A DNA stretch of 64,000 nucleotides from Tenuifilum sp040752515 (GTDB taxonomy: Bacteria; Bacteroidota; Bacteroidia; Bacteroidales; Tenuifilaceae). Below the pieces are notes generated by a model, which was given only the letters and a program-made list of their open reading frames with translations, searched no databases and was not told where the DNA came from. The position numbers and the translations under genes are program-made. Where the stretch lies: positions 1 through 64,000 of the forward strand of contig JBFMGQ010000005.1 of the NCBI GenBank assembly GCA_040752515.1, written 5' to 3'. This document shows positions 1-9,201 of the stretch, in pieces; within the stretch, counting starts at the first letter, position 1, and each line of letters opens with the position of its first letter.

Positions 1-31
1 CGACTAATTTTATTTCCTTATTTTTGCTCAT
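1..31 (-). CDS. 5' end of an unidentified gene leaving the window
   Basis: On the minus strand an ATG at 31 opens a frame reading MSKNKEIKLV up to the window edge, without a stop. A Bacteroidota-type -7 box (TAGATTTG, plus-strand 53-60) lies a short distance upstream, which supports a real start. Ten residues are too few to name the protein. Confidence 0.35.
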   Translation of the reverse strand, partial: MSKNKEIKLV

Positions 32-52
32 GTTGTGATTTTGTGTGCAAAA

Positions 53-60
53 CAAATCTA
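53..60 (-). promoter_or_regulatory. Putative -7 box for the leftward gene at the window start
   Basis: The minus strand reads TAGATTTG, matching the Bacteroidota -7 consensus TAnnTTTG, 22 bases before the ATG at 31. No clear -33 TTTG is present at the expected distance, so support is moderate. Confidence 0.35.
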
Positions 61-473
61 CAACATCGGGGGCGAATCCTTCGGGTGAAACCCCCTTATT
101 CTACTTTTTTTTGTCGGACAGTAGTGTTAACAAATATAAAATATTTCTAATAAAATATTAAATAAACTCTCATTTTTTAAATTTACAAAGCATTAACGCT
201 GAGCTCAATTTATTTCAATTTCATAGTAAATTTAGTCCAAAGCAAAAAAAATGTAAGTTTGATGGAGTACATAGCTTAAGTTACTGGCTCAAGTAGGATG
301 ATAGTATAATTTTAGGCAAAGGTTTAAACACTTATAATTTATGCCCTCTGAACTTTTATTTTAAAATTCTTAACCATTAAAATAAACTAACCATACAAGA
401 TCCCCTTTTACTACATAATTAAATGTGATGCTTTACACGGAACGCAGTCCAATGAATACTGTACCCTATACAT

Positions 474-492
474 TCCCGCTGTGCAGGACAGG
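474..492 (+). repeat. Small REP-like palindrome, degenerate copy
   Basis: The sequence TCCCG-CTGTG-CAGGA-CAGG has the same plan as the palindrome at 514-533 and those inside the tRNA array at 54.2-55.2 kb (TCCCG, short loop, CGGGA, then CAGG). One base of the right arm differs (CAGGA for CGGGA). Confidence 0.6.
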
Positions 493-513
493 CCTTTTAT
501 CTTTACCCTTTAT

Positions 514-533
514 TCCCGCTAACGCGGGACAGG
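514..533 (+). repeat. Small REP-like palindrome TCCCG-N6-CGGGA-CAGG
   Basis: TCCCGC and GCGGGA form a perfect 6-bp stem around TAAC, followed by CAGG. It is in the same orientation as the copy 40 bp upstream, and the two share the tail found in the tRNA-like copies near 55 kb. It sits just before the gldB promoter. Confidence 0.7.
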
Positions 534-554
534 CTCTTTAAGCTTTTTAATTGC

Positions 555-562
555 TATCTTTG
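555..562 (+). promoter_or_regulatory. Putative -7 box of gldB
   Basis: TATCTTTG matches TAnnTTTG and would place transcription start near 569, some 18 bases before the ATG at 587. An in-frame start at 551 would lie upstream of this box, so the box favours 587. Confidence 0.5.
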
Positions 563-586
563 CTTTGTTTAAAAATAATTAACACC

Positions 587-1594
587 ATGAGGAACAATTG
601 GATAGTTGCAGCATTCACCGTTTTGGCCATCCAGAGCTGTAAGCAAAACCGTTTCGACTCGGTACCAACACCCAAAAATGTTGAGCCAGTTACTATTGTT
701 AGGTTCGAAAAGGAACTGTTTGCCATGAACCCCGATAGCCTGGAAAAATCATATTCCACATTGGCTCAAAGGTACCCCGATTTCAGCAAGCTCTTTACCG
801 AGGGAATAATACGAATTGGTAAAAGCGATTCTCCCGATTTTTACAAGTATTTAAGGCTATTCCTAACCGATACCATGGTGCAGAATGCCAACCGAATGGT
901 AGGCAACACATTCCCAACCAATGCCGATTTTGAGAACAAGCTACAAGATGCATTTGCTCGCTACTCATACTTTTTCCCCGGTAAACCATTGCCAAGGGTT
1001 TACACCTATATATCGGGCTACAACCTATCGCTGGCCATCGACGATAGCCTAGTGGCTGTTGGGCTCGATCGCTATTTAGGGAAAAACACCATCCAGTACT
1101 CCCTAATGGGAATACCGGTTTACCTGCAACGCAAGATGCATCCCGATAAAGTTCCTTCGGATGTTATGAGAGCTTGGCTTTACAGCGCTTTCCCATTCAA
1201 CGATTCCATAAACAATTTGCTTAGCAATATGATTTATGAGGGGCAAATCATGTACCTCACCAAGCGAATGCTGCCCCAACAACCCGATTCCCTAATTTTT
1301 GGGTTTACCCCGCAGCAGTACAAGTGGTGCCTGAACAACGAGGCTCCCATGTGGACAAACCTGATTGAAAATAAACTGCTGTTTACCACCAATACTTTGG
1401 ATATCAACAAGATGATTAACGACGCTCCTTTTACTTCGGGGTTCCCAAAGGAATCGCCTGGGCGCGCAGTGGTGTGGATAGGTTACAGGATTGTGGAACG
1501 TTTCATGGAACGAAATAAAAATACCGACCTACAAGAACTGATGAATATAAAGGATTACCAGGATATCCTTAACATGGCAAAGTATAAGCCCTAA
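587..1594 (+). CDS. gldB: GldB-family lipoprotein
   Basis: The protein is 335 residues long and begins with a lipoprotein signal (MRNNWIVAAFTVLAIQSC, lipobox AIQSC), so it should be anchored in the envelope. The body matches my memory of the GldB family: an N-terminal 'VEPVTIVRFEKELFAM' block, a central 'YTYISGYNLSLAIDDSLVAV' stretch and a C-terminal 'RAVVWIGYRIVERFM' block. GldB is needed for gliding in Flavobacterium, but it is also kept in many non-gliding Bacteroidota. No other gld gene is nearby, so motility cannot be inferred. The ATG at 587 is chosen because the upstream frame runs through the promoter box. It is separated by 123 bp from fhs and is probably its own transcript. Confidence 0.75.
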   Translation: MRNNWIVAAFTVLAIQSCKQNRFDSVPTPKNVEPVTIVRFEKELFAMNPDSLEKSYSTLAQRYPDFSKLFTEGIIRIGKSDSPDFYKYLRLFLTDTMVQNANRMVGNTFPTNADFENKLQDAFARYSYFFPGKPLPRVYTYISGYNLSLAIDDSLVAVGLDRYLGKNTIQYSLMGIPVYLQRKMHPDKVPSDVMRAWLYSAFPFNDSINNLLSNMIYEGQIMYLTKRMLPQQPDSLIFGFTPQQYKWCLNNEAPMWTNLIENKLLFTTNTLDINKMINDAPFTSGFPKESPGRAVVWIGYRIVERFMERNKNTDLQELMNIKDYQDILNMAKYKP

Positions 1595-1717
1595 AAGTTG
1601 CCAGTAAACAAAAATAGCTGTAACTTGTTATTCTAAACTGACACAACCAATATGGTTAAATCTATATAGGTTCATGTTAAGTGTATCTTTCCCTAATAAC
1701 CTAAATTCTTAGTAAAT

Positions 1718-3388
1718 ATGAAGAGTGATATTGAAATTGCCCACGAAGCAAAAATGAAACCCATAACCGAAATAGCCGGTATGTTGGGAATCGACACTGA
1801 TGATCTAGTTCTTTATGGTAAGTACAAAGCCAAGGTGCCCTTGAAGTACATCGATAAGGAAAAGTATCAACAAAATAAGTTGATACTGGTATCGGCAATT
1901 TCGCCAACCCCTGCTGGCGAGGGTAAAACAACCGTTTCCATTGGTTTAGCTCAGGGATTAAATAGAATTGGAAAGAAAACAACTGTTGTGCTGCGTGAGC
2001 CATCGCTCGGGCCAGTTTTTGGAATAAAGGGTGGAGCAACCGGTGGTGGTTATTCACAGGTTCTTCCCATGGAAGATATCAACCTCCATTTTACAGGCGA
2101 TTTCAATGCAGTGGAAAGGGCTCACAACCTGCTTGCTGCCCTTATTGACAACAATATTCAAAGCAAAAAGCGTTCGCTTGGGATTGACCCTCGCACGGTT
2201 AAGTGGAAAAGGGTGATGGACATGAACGACCGTTCGCTACGCCATATCATTGTTGGCTTAGGGGGAACAGCCAATGGTATTCCCCGCGAAACTGGTTTTG
2301 ATATTACCGCAGCATCGGAGGTAATGGCTATTTTGTGCCTTGCAGAGAATATCGACGATCTAAAACGCAGGTTGGGTAACATTTTTGTAGGCTATACCTA
2401 CGATAAAAAGCCAATATACGCCCGCGACCTAAAAGCTGAAGGTGCCATGGCCGCACTACTCCGCGATGCCATTATGCCCAACCTGGTTCAAACCATCGAG
2501 GGAACCCCGGCAATTATCCATGGAGGACCATTTGCAAACATTGCGCAGGGCACCAACTCGGTTCTTGCTACAAAAATGGGGCTCTCGCTCAGTGAGTATG
2601 TGGTTACCGAGGCTGGCTTCGGATTCGACTTGGGGGCTGAAAAGTTCATTGATATCAAATGCCAGTATGCAGGCCTAAAACCAAGTGCAGTGGTCCTTGT
2701 TGCCACTATTAGGGCGCTCAAATATCACGGAGGAAAACCGCTTAAAGAGGTTTCGCAACCCGATGTGGAGGCCTTAAAGCATGGCATTGGCAACTTACAA
2801 AAGCACATCGAGAACATGAAACTTTTTGGCATTTGCCCGGTAGTTGCTATTAACCGTTTCACTTCCGATACCAACGAAGAGGTAGAATACGTCAAGAGCA
2901 TATGCAACGATATGGGCGTTCAGGTTGCCGGGGTTGATGTTTGGGGCAAAGGGGGTGAAGGCGCCATTGAACTGGCTAAAATTGTTAACAAGTTGGCAAT
3001 GAACTGCCCCTACCAGCACAAAACCCTTTACGATTGGAGTTGGACACCCGAGGCAAAAATTGAAACCTTGGCCAAAAAGATTTACGGCGCCGAAGCCGTT
3101 GACTACACCGCTCAAGCTAAGGAGGATTTGAAAAAGGTTTACTCGTTAGGGCTTGATAAGCTACCTATCTGTGTAGCCAAAACCCAAAAATCGCTATCCG
3201 ATAACCCCGATTTGCTTGGTCGTCCAAAGGACTTTGTGGTTACCGTTAGGGAAATTGAAATTGCTGCCGGCGCAGGGTTTATCATACCAATAACTGGTCA
3301 AATAATGCGTATGCCCGGTTTACCCGATGAACCTGCTGCTGAACGTATTGATGTTGATAGCAATGGCGTTATCTCGGGTTTGTTCTAA
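1718..3388 (+). CDS. fhs: Formate--tetrahydrofolate ligase
   Basis: This cytosolic enzyme joins formate to tetrahydrofolate using ATP to give 10-formyl-THF, feeding purine and formyl-Met-tRNA synthesis. The 556-residue length is normal for the family. Visible signatures are the P-loop 'PTPAGEGKTTVSIGL' (about residues 63-77), 'REPSLGPVFGIKGGATGGG', the 'HFTGDFNAVERAHNLLAALIDN' region and the C-terminal 'GFIIPITGQIMRMPGLP'. It stands alone, with a strong hairpin terminator directly after the stop. purH and fmt, which use 10-formyl-THF, are elsewhere in the same window. Confidence 0.97.
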   Translation: MKSDIEIAHEAKMKPITEIAGMLGIDTDDLVLYGKYKAKVPLKYIDKEKYQQNKLILVSAISPTPAGEGKTTVSIGLAQGLNRIGKKTTVVLREPSLGPVFGIKGGATGGGYSQVLPMEDINLHFTGDFNAVERAHNLLAALIDNNIQSKKRSLGIDPRTVKWKRVMDMNDRSLRHIIVGLGGTANGIPRETGFDITAASEVMAILCLAENIDDLKRRLGNIFVGYTYDKKPIYARDLKAEGAMAALLRDAIMPNLVQTIEGTPAIIHGGPFANIAQGTNSVLATKMGLSLSEYVVTEAGFGFDLGAEKFIDIKCQYAGLKPSAVVLVATIRALKYHGGKPLKEVSQPDVEALKHGIGNLQKHIENMKLFGICPVVAINRFTSDTNEEVEYVKSICNDMGVQVAGVDVWGKGGEGAIELAKIVNKLAMNCPYQHKTLYDWSWTPEAKIETLAKKIYGAEAVDYTAQAKEDLKKVYSLGLDKLPICVAKTQKSLSDNPDLLGRPKDFVVTVREIEIAAGAGFIIPITGQIMRMPGLPDEPAAERIDVDSNGVISGLF

Positions 3389-3405
3389 AATTTCAATGTC
3401 ATATT

Positions 3406-3439
3406 ACAGAAAAGGTTGGCCTATGCCAACCTTTTCTGT
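3406..3439 (+). terminator. Rho-independent terminator after fhs
   Basis: ACAGAAAAGGTTGGC and GCCAACCTTTTCTGT form a perfect 15-bp stem with a 4-base loop (CTAT), 18 bases after the fhs stop. A T-rich tail follows. Confidence 0.85.
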
Positions 3440-3780
3440 TTTGCTTTGCAACCTACTGGAGCAAAATGGAAATGGTAGGAAATAGTTTTATGAAATGATT
3501 CGGAATAACTCGGAATAGATAGAATGGAAGTGGGCTAGAGGTCGTTAATCGAAATTAAACAATGAACAACAACTTTGTCATTTCGAGCAACAGCGAGAAA
3601 TCTCATTAAAAAAAGAAGGCCTGAAGTGATTAAGCGAGGCTTCGACGGAGCTCAGCAGAACATGAGAGAACCATACTCCAGCATTACAATTCTTTTTTCT
3701 GACTCCTGTTTTCCATTACCAACAACTGTAAGCCATCACCTAATCATATGAACCACAATCGATTGCAAGGCGCCGGATTT
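3440..3780. other. Intergenic stretch with a repeat-derived element
   Basis: No gene is seen. Positions 3577-3605 read TGTCATTTCGAGCAACAGCG followed by AGAAATCTC, and 3640-3666 reads CTTCGACGGAGCTCAGCAGA followed by ACATGAG. As I recall, both resemble dispersed intergenic repeats common in Bacteroidota genomes. The rest is featureless AT-rich spacer between convergent genes. Confidence 0.5.
3577..3605 (+). repeat. Dispersed-repeat-like element (TGTCATTTCGAGC...AGAAATCTC)
   Basis: The element begins TGTCATTTCGAGC and ends GAGAAATCTC. It resembles a widespread Bacteroidota intergenic repeat known to me from many genomes. Only one copy is present here, so repeat status rests on memory rather than on this window. 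Confidence 0.4.
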
Positions 3781-4896
3781 CTACAGGGCAAGCTCAAACA
3801 TTATTTCAACTATGCCCTTACAGGCTCCGTTGGAGACTCCTCGGTTTAAATCGATAACAAGCTTGTTCTTTTTATAGATATGATAGGCCAAACCAACAAT
3901 CTCACGAGTTTTTTCAGTCTCAACGCCAGTGCCATCAGAGTACCGCATAACGCCGTAACTACCAAAGAGGCTTAATTTATTATGCCAGAATTTTATCTCC
4001 ATAAAAGTATTCCAACCCTTTACCCTGTAGGAGTTCCCCAAAGTATCGGCCAGTGAGCCCTCGTGGTTACCCAATGAGTTGAACACCTGCCCGGTGATTA
4101 CAAACCTTAACGATTCATAGCTTAAGTAACCGGTATGGGTATCCCAGTTGGGATAAAGATTAGTGTTTCCTTTACCGTAAGCGCCAGCATACGAAAACTG
4201 TAGGCCGGGTAGGCGATCTGGCATAGGCCTGAGGGTTAAACGCCACTGCAAGGTTTTATTATTGTTCTTTTCCAAAGCATGGTAACCACCGCCATTGAAA
4301 ACACCTAAAGCGATTGAGCCAAATTTGCCGGGATAGGCATTGCTAATATTTTTTTGGTAATTATCGTCAACCTTGCCACCCAGTAAAACCGATGTGGTTA
4401 CGCCAAAATCGGCCGATGAAAAAATTTTCATATCGTCGAGGTACTGGCTAGCAACAACCCTATATGCATTAACCTTTTCCTCAAAATCGATGAAAGGAGT
4501 TGGTACCTCCCCAACTAAAAGTTTAGGGTTTGTAAATATCCCAAATTTTCTGTCATCCTTTAGCTCAACATAGCAATACTTCAACCGCATTTCAAGGTCA
4601 CCCTCTCCATCGCCATCCTTATCAACCGTAAGGTCGGGAGTTATCCGACCTGACAGGTACTTGTTCAACGATTTCTCAAAGGTGATATACCCCCGTTTTA
4701 CAGCAAACTCATTAAAATTGTCATTACCTTCCTCAAAATACCTATAACCCAAAAAGATTTGCGTTGAAACCTTATTGTTTTCCAATAATTGTAATATTCT
4801 TTGGTTTTGCTGGTAAATTACAGAATCGGTGATATCCTGTGCATTAAGAAAGAAGGGAGAAATCAACACTAACAAAAGCATAATATTTTTTTTCAT
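3781..4896 (-). CDS. Porin-like outer-membrane beta-barrel protein
   Basis: The protein has 371 residues and starts with a signal peptide (MKKNIMLLLVLISPFFLNAQ). The rest alternates polar and aromatic residues as in a beta-barrel, for example 'STQIFLGYRYFEEGNDNF', 'GRITPDLTVDKDGDGEGD' and 'GLQFSYAGAYGKGN'. The order of strands resembles OprO/OprP-type porins of Bacteroidota, but the substrate cannot be read from sequence. It ends in a strand 'GIVEIMFELAL', typical of barrel C-termini, which the BAM complex recognises. The ATG at 4896 is preferred over an upstream in-frame start at 4917, because the promoter box TACTTTTG (4915-4922) overlaps that start. Confidence 0.6.
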   Translation of the reverse strand: MKKNIMLLLVLISPFFLNAQDITDSVIYQQNQRILQLLENNKVSTQIFLGYRYFEEGNDNFNEFAVKRGYITFEKSLNKYLSGRITPDLTVDKDGDGEGDLEMRLKYCYVELKDDRKFGIFTNPKLLVGEVPTPFIDFEEKVNAYRVVASQYLDDMKIFSSADFGVTTSVLLGGKVDDNYQKNISNAYPGKFGSIALGVFNGGGYHALEKNNNKTLQWRLTLRPMPDRLPGLQFSYAGAYGKGNTNLYPNWDTHTGYLSYESLRFVITGQVFNSLGNHEGSLADTLGNSYRVKGWNTFMEIKFWHNKLSLFGSYGVMRYSDGTGVETEKTREIVGLAYHIYKKNKLVIDLNRGVSNGACKGIVEIMFELAL

Positions 4897-4914
4897 AAGC
4901 ACTCGGATTTTTGG

Positions 4915-4922
4915 CAAAAGTA
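4915..4922 (-). promoter_or_regulatory. Putative -7 box of the porin-like gene
   Basis: The minus strand reads TACTTTTG, matching TAnnTTTG, and would start transcription about 12 bases before the ATG at 4896. No good -33 element is seen. Confidence 0.4.
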
Positions 4923-5297
4923 GTTAAGTAAATGTAAACTAATTGTTAATATTATTTCCTAATGTTAACTGAATGTTAATTTTTCAGTAAGAGATATAAG
5001 GGATCTAAAATAAAAAAAAACAGACAGTCAACCCGGTTTATTCAATGATGCATTAATCCGAGATGGGGCATTAGAATAATCGATGCGATTTAATGGTAGC
5101 TTAAGTTTAAAAAAATTAAACTCTAAATCGGGTTTTTGCAAAAATAATTCAAAGCATTCGGTAATAATTGTAATTATGATTGACTTAGAAAAAATATTCT
5201 AAGACTAAAGCCATGAACCATATCCACTAAATAGTATTTTTGTAGGTTAACTTAACAAAATGGTTCGGGTAACGTTAAATGATTAAATTGGATTTCC
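4923..5297. other. Divergent intergenic region
   Basis: AT-rich spacer between the divergent porin-like gene and the lytic transglycosylase gene. It contains repeated AATGTTAA words near 4960-4980 and the rightward promoter box at 5235-5242. No ORF or RNA gene is recognised. Confidence 0.5.
5235..5242 (+). promoter_or_regulatory. Putative -7 box of the lytic transglycosylase/uvrA transcript
   Basis: TATTTTTG matches TAnnTTTG and would start transcription near 5249, giving a leader of about 49 bases before the ATG at 5298. The -33 match is poor. Confidence 0.4.
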
Positions 5298-6257
5298 ATG
5301 GCAAATAGAAAGTTATTGATTTGGGGTTTGGTTGCTGCAATGCTAAGTTTTTTTGTTTTGTTGCTATCGTTTATTCCAAGTCCTCGTTCAGGTTATGAAA
5401 GGTACAAAGCGTTGAACCCATGGAGCGATTCGGTTTACCAATCGTCGCTGATTTTTGCAATCCCCATCCCTGAGAAGTTAAGTTTTGCCGGCGAGGAGGT
5501 TCCGCTTCAGTACTTCGATGTTCGTGAGTCGCTCGACAGGGAACTGCATGTTAATACCTTTTGGCATTCACAAACGGTGTTGCTGCTTAAGCGGGCAAAT
5601 CGTTTTTTCCCCATTATTGAGCCAATACTCAAAAAATATAATATTCCCGACGATTTTAAGTACCTAGCAGTTGCTGAGAGCGGTCTTACCCAAGCCGTAT
5701 CGCCATCAAAAGCTGTAGGCTTTTGGCAAATACTGGAAAGCACAGCAAAGGAGTATGGCCTTGAGGTAAATCAGGGGGTTGATGAGCGTTACCACATTGA
5801 GAAATCGACCGAGGTGGCTTGCCAATACTTTAAGAAAGCCTATGAAAAGTATGGCACATGGACGATGGCTGCCGCTTCGTACAACTTTGGCATGAATGGC
5901 ATAACCAAACAAATCGACAGGCAGGAAAGCAATTCATACTACGATATGGTACTAGGCGACGAAACCGGTAGGTATGTTTACCGCATTTTAGCCCTTAAGG
6001 TGATTTTTGAGAACCCCAAACAGTATGGCTTTTTCCTCGATAGTTCCGACCTATATCCACCCCTTGAGTTTACAGAAGTTAAGGTAGATTCAGCAATTAC
6101 CAGCATTGCCAATTTTGCCAAACAATTTGATACCAACTATAAGCTTATTAAACTGTTTAACCCTTGGCTAAGGGAAAATTACCTAAGCAATAAGTTAGGA
6201 AAATCGTACCTGATTAAAATACCCCGAAAGGGATTCCGAGAAGAGGCATATAAATAG
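5298..6257 (+). CDS. Membrane-bound lytic murein transglycosylase (MltD-like)
   Basis: The 319-residue protein has an N-terminal hydrophobic anchor (about residues 7-26) and then an SLT-type lysozyme-like domain. The catalytic Glu is in 'YLAVAESGLTQAVSPSKAVG'. Further family signs are 'GFWQILESTAKEYGL' and 'WTMAAASYNFGMNGI'. It should cleave peptidoglycan glycan strands to give 1,6-anhydroMurNAc ends, acting in the periplasm. Unlike typical MltD it lacks a recognisable LysM repeat at the C-terminus, although 'KLFNPWLRENYLSNKLGKSY' resembles the start of one. It lies 8 bp upstream of uvrA, so the two are probably cotranscribed. Confidence 0.85.
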   Translation: MANRKLLIWGLVAAMLSFFVLLLSFIPSPRSGYERYKALNPWSDSVYQSSLIFAIPIPEKLSFAGEEVPLQYFDVRESLDRELHVNTFWHSQTVLLLKRANRFFPIIEPILKKYNIPDDFKYLAVAESGLTQAVSPSKAVGFWQILESTAKEYGLEVNQGVDERYHIEKSTEVACQYFKKAYEKYGTWTMAAASYNFGMNGITKQIDRQESNSYYDMVLGDETGRYVYRILALKVIFENPKQYGFFLDSSDLYPPLEFTEVKVDSAITSIANFAKQFDTNYKLIKLFNPWLRENYLSNKLGKSYLIKIPRKGFREEAYK

Positions 6258-6265
6258 ATTTTAGG

Positions 6266-9124
6266 ATGATTCAGGATATTGATAAGTCGGCATTAACCGA
6301 TGAGGGAGAGATAGTGGTTGAAGGTGCCCGCGTGCACAACCTTAAAAACCTAGATGTTACCATTCCACGGCAGAAATTAACTGTTATTACTGGATTAAGC
6401 GGAAGTGGCAAGTCGTCGCTGGCATTCGATACCATATACGCTGAGGGTCAACGGCGCTACATGGAAACCATGTCGGCCTATGCCCGTCAGTTTTTGGGTA
6501 CACTGGAACGCCCGGATGTCGATAAGATTTCGGGGTTAAGCCCCGTGATTTCCATTGAACAAAAAACAACCAGCCATAACCCCCGATCCACAGTAGGAAC
6601 AATTACTGAAATCTACGATTTCCTTCGTTTGCTTTATGCAAGGGCTTCAACTGCCTACTCTTATAAAACCGGCGAGGAAATGGTTCGTTATACCGATGAG
6701 CAAATCATCAACCTGATAAATGAACGATTTACAGGGAAGCGAACTGCCATACTTGCCCCGGTAGTCCGTGGGCGAAAAGGTCATTACAAGGAACTCTTTG
6801 AACAGTTACGGAGGAAAGGGTACCTGCATGCCCGAATCAATGGCGAAATAGCTGAACTCCGTCCCGCCATGAAGCTCGACCGCTACAAAACGCATCATAT
6901 AGAACTATTAGTTGATAAATTCCGCGTTGGCGATGGCGATTTTAAAAGGCTCAGCCAGTCGGTAGCCACAGCCATGAACATTGGTAAGGGTATAATCATG
7001 GTACTTGACATGGATAGCGGTGAATACCGATACTTTAGCCGTAACCTGATGTGCCCTTCAACAGGCATTTCGTACGACGAACCGGAGCCGTACACCTTTA
7101 GCTTCAATTCGCCCAAAGGAGCTTGCCCCCACTGCAATGGGCTGGGTTTTATCAACGAAGCCGATATTGAACGAATAATACCAGACCCCAAATTAAGCAT
7201 AAAGCGTGGAGGCATTCAACCCTTGGGGCACTACAAAAACTCACTCATATTCTGGCAACTGGAAGCTATTGCCTCCAAATTTGACTTCTCACTCTCCGAC
7301 CCAATTGAACAAATCCCCGAAGAAGCTCTTAGCGTAATACTTTACGGTTCGGAGGAGCAGTTTAAACTAAAACATCCGAGCATTGGGGTTAACAGCTCAT
7401 ACTTCCTAAGTTTTGAAGGGGTAATCAGCTACATTCAGAACCATCAGGCTAATGATGAGCTGAACGGCAAAGGCGACCGGTGGGCAAACCAATTCATCAA
7501 ACAGGTTGCCTGCCCAACCTGTAAGGGAAGTCGGTTAAAAGAAGAATCGCTTTGGTTTAAAATAGATAACAAAAATATAGCTGATGTAGCGGCCATGGAT
7601 ATTGAAACGCTCTGGCAATGGCTACAGGATTTAGAGAATCGCTTGGGTAAACGACAAAAAGCAATTGCTACGGAAATACTGAAGGAAATTCGTGAACGGG
7701 TTCACTTTTTACTCGATGTAGGGTTAGGTTATCTATCGTTAAACCGTGGCTCATCAACCCTTTCGGGTGGCGAAAGCCAGCGCATCAGGCTGGCCACTCA
7801 AATTGGCTCAAAGCTGGTAAACGTGCTATACATACTGGATGAGCCAAGCATTGGGTTGCATCAGCGCGATAACATTAAACTAATTAACTCCCTCAAACAG
7901 CTGCGTGACGCTGGAAACTCAGTAATTGTAGTTGAGCACGACGAGGAAATGATTCGCTCGGCCGATTATGTGGTCGATATTGGCCCCCGTGCAGGTAGGC
8001 ATGGCGGAAAGGTTGTTGCGGTTGGCACTCCAGCTGAAATACTTAAATCGAACTCACTTACCGCACAGTACCTCAACGGGCAACTTGAAATTCCAATGCC
8101 TAAGCAACGACGCAAGGGTAACGGCAAATTCTTAACCGTAAAAGGAGCACGAGGTAATAACCTGAAAAACATCACTGTTAAATTTCCCCTTGGCACATTT
8201 ATTTGTGTTACAGGCGTATCGGGTAGCGGCAAATCGACACTGATAAACGAAACGCTTTACCCTGCCCTAAGCCGTCACTTCTACCGTTCATACGCCCAAC
8301 CATTGGAATATGATGAAATTGAAGGGATAGATAATATTGATAAGGTGATTGATGTTGACCAATCGCCCATTGGGCGGACACCACGCTCGAATCCAGCCAC
8401 CTACACCAACGTATTCGGCGATATCCGCAAGCTTTTTGAACTTACACCCGATGCAAAAATCAGAGGCTATAAGGCAGGACGTTTCTCGTTCAATGTTAAA
8501 GGCGGCCGGTGTGAAACCTGCAAGGGCGGTGGTGTTCAGGTTATTGAAATGAATTTTCTGCCCGATGTTTACGTAAAATGTCCCGATTGCTTTGGCCAAC
8601 GATACAACCGTGAGACCCTGGAGGTGAAGTATAAGGGTAAGAACATCAGCGAGGTTCTGGACATGACCATTAACCAAGCGGTTGAATTTTTTGAGAGCAT
8701 ACCCAGTATCTACCAAAAGTTGAAGGCATTACAGGATGTTGGATTAGGCTATATCACCCTGGGGCAGCAATCAACCACCCTATCGGGCGGTGAAGCCCAA
8801 CGCGTGAAACTAGCCACCGAACTCGCCAAACGCGATACGGGTAAAACACTATATATTCTTGATGAACCCACCACAGGGCTTCACTTCGACGATGTGCGCA
8901 TTCTGCTCGAGGTGCTTAACAAACTTGTTGACCGGGGTAATACTGTAATAGTGATTGAACACAACATGGATGTGATTAAAACAGCCGATTACATTATTGA
9001 CCTTGGCCCCGAAGGTGGAGCAGCAGGCGGACAGGTGATATGTAAGGGCACACCCGAAGAAATTGTTAAATCCCATTGCGGCTACACGGCTGAATTCCTG
9101 AAACGATACATAAATACCCATTAG
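6266..9124 (+). CDS. uvrA: Excinuclease ABC subunit A
   Basis: UvrA is the damage-sensing ATPase of nucleotide excision repair. The 952-residue length is typical. Two ABC ATPase modules are visible. The first has Walker A 'GLSGSGKSSLAFDTIYAEGQ' near residue 43 and the signature 'STLSGGESQRIRLA'. The second has 'GVSGSGKSTLINETLYPALS' and 'TTLSGGEAQRVKLATELAKR'. Zinc-binding cysteines appear as CPHCNGLG, CPTCKGSR and the CETCKGGG...CPDC finger. It probably shares the transglycosylase transcript. uvrB and uvrC are not in the window. Confidence 0.98.
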   Translation: MIQDIDKSALTDEGEIVVEGARVHNLKNLDVTIPRQKLTVITGLSGSGKSSLAFDTIYAEGQRRYMETMSAYARQFLGTLERPDVDKISGLSPVISIEQKTTSHNPRSTVGTITEIYDFLRLLYARASTAYSYKTGEEMVRYTDEQIINLINERFTGKRTAILAPVVRGRKGHYKELFEQLRRKGYLHARINGEIAELRPAMKLDRYKTHHIELLVDKFRVGDGDFKRLSQSVATAMNIGKGIIMVLDMDSGEYRYFSRNLMCPSTGISYDEPEPYTFSFNSPKGACPHCNGLGFINEADIERIIPDPKLSIKRGGIQPLGHYKNSLIFWQLEAIASKFDFSLSDPIEQIPEEALSVILYGSEEQFKLKHPSIGVNSSYFLSFEGVISYIQNHQANDELNGKGDRWANQFIKQVACPTCKGSRLKEESLWFKIDNKNIADVAAMDIETLWQWLQDLENRLGKRQKAIATEILKEIRERVHFLLDVGLGYLSLNRGSSTLSGGESQRIRLATQIGSKLVNVLYILDEPSIGLHQRDNIKLINSLKQLRDAGNSVIVVEHDEEMIRSADYVVDIGPRAGRHGGKVVAVGTPAEILKSNSLTAQYLNGQLEIPMPKQRRKGNGKFLTVKGARGNNLKNITVKFPLGTFICVTGVSGSGKSTLINETLYPALSRHFYRSYAQPLEYDEIEGIDNIDKVIDVDQSPIGRTPRSNPATYTNVFGDIRKLFELTPDAKIRGYKAGRFSFNVKGGRCETCKGGGVQVIEMNFLPDVYVKCPDCFGQRYNRETLEVKYKGKNISEVLDMTINQAVEFFESIPSIYQKLKALQDVGLGYITLGQQSTTLSGGEAQRVKLATELAKRDTGKTLYILDEPTTGLHFDDVRILLEVLNKLVDRGNTVIVIEHNMDVIKTADYIIDLGPEGGAAGGQVICKGTPEEIVKSHCGYTAEFLKRYINTH

Positions 9125-9201
9125 CGTTTAACAGGCAATCAACCATCGTTGTCATAAAGAAGACCACAAACATTGGAATGGCAATAATTTCAATACAACA
9201 A

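Larger units (their letters stand above)
61..586. other. AT-rich intergenic spacer upstream of gldB
   Basis: No convincing ORF is present. The stretch is mostly A/T runs. It contains a G/C-rich imperfect inverted patch near 66-97 (GGGGGCGAATCC followed by GGGTGAAACCCCC) and two small palindromes at 474-492 and 514-533, annotated separately. The gldB promoter lies at its right end. Confidence 0.6.

Noticed and set aside
587..1594. Evidence for gliding motility from gldB
   Set aside because: GldB alone is kept in non-gliding Bacteroidota and no other gld or spr genes are in the window.
8288..8716. Antisense ORF of 142 codons inside uvrA
   Set aside because: Shadow of uvrA; no recognised domain.
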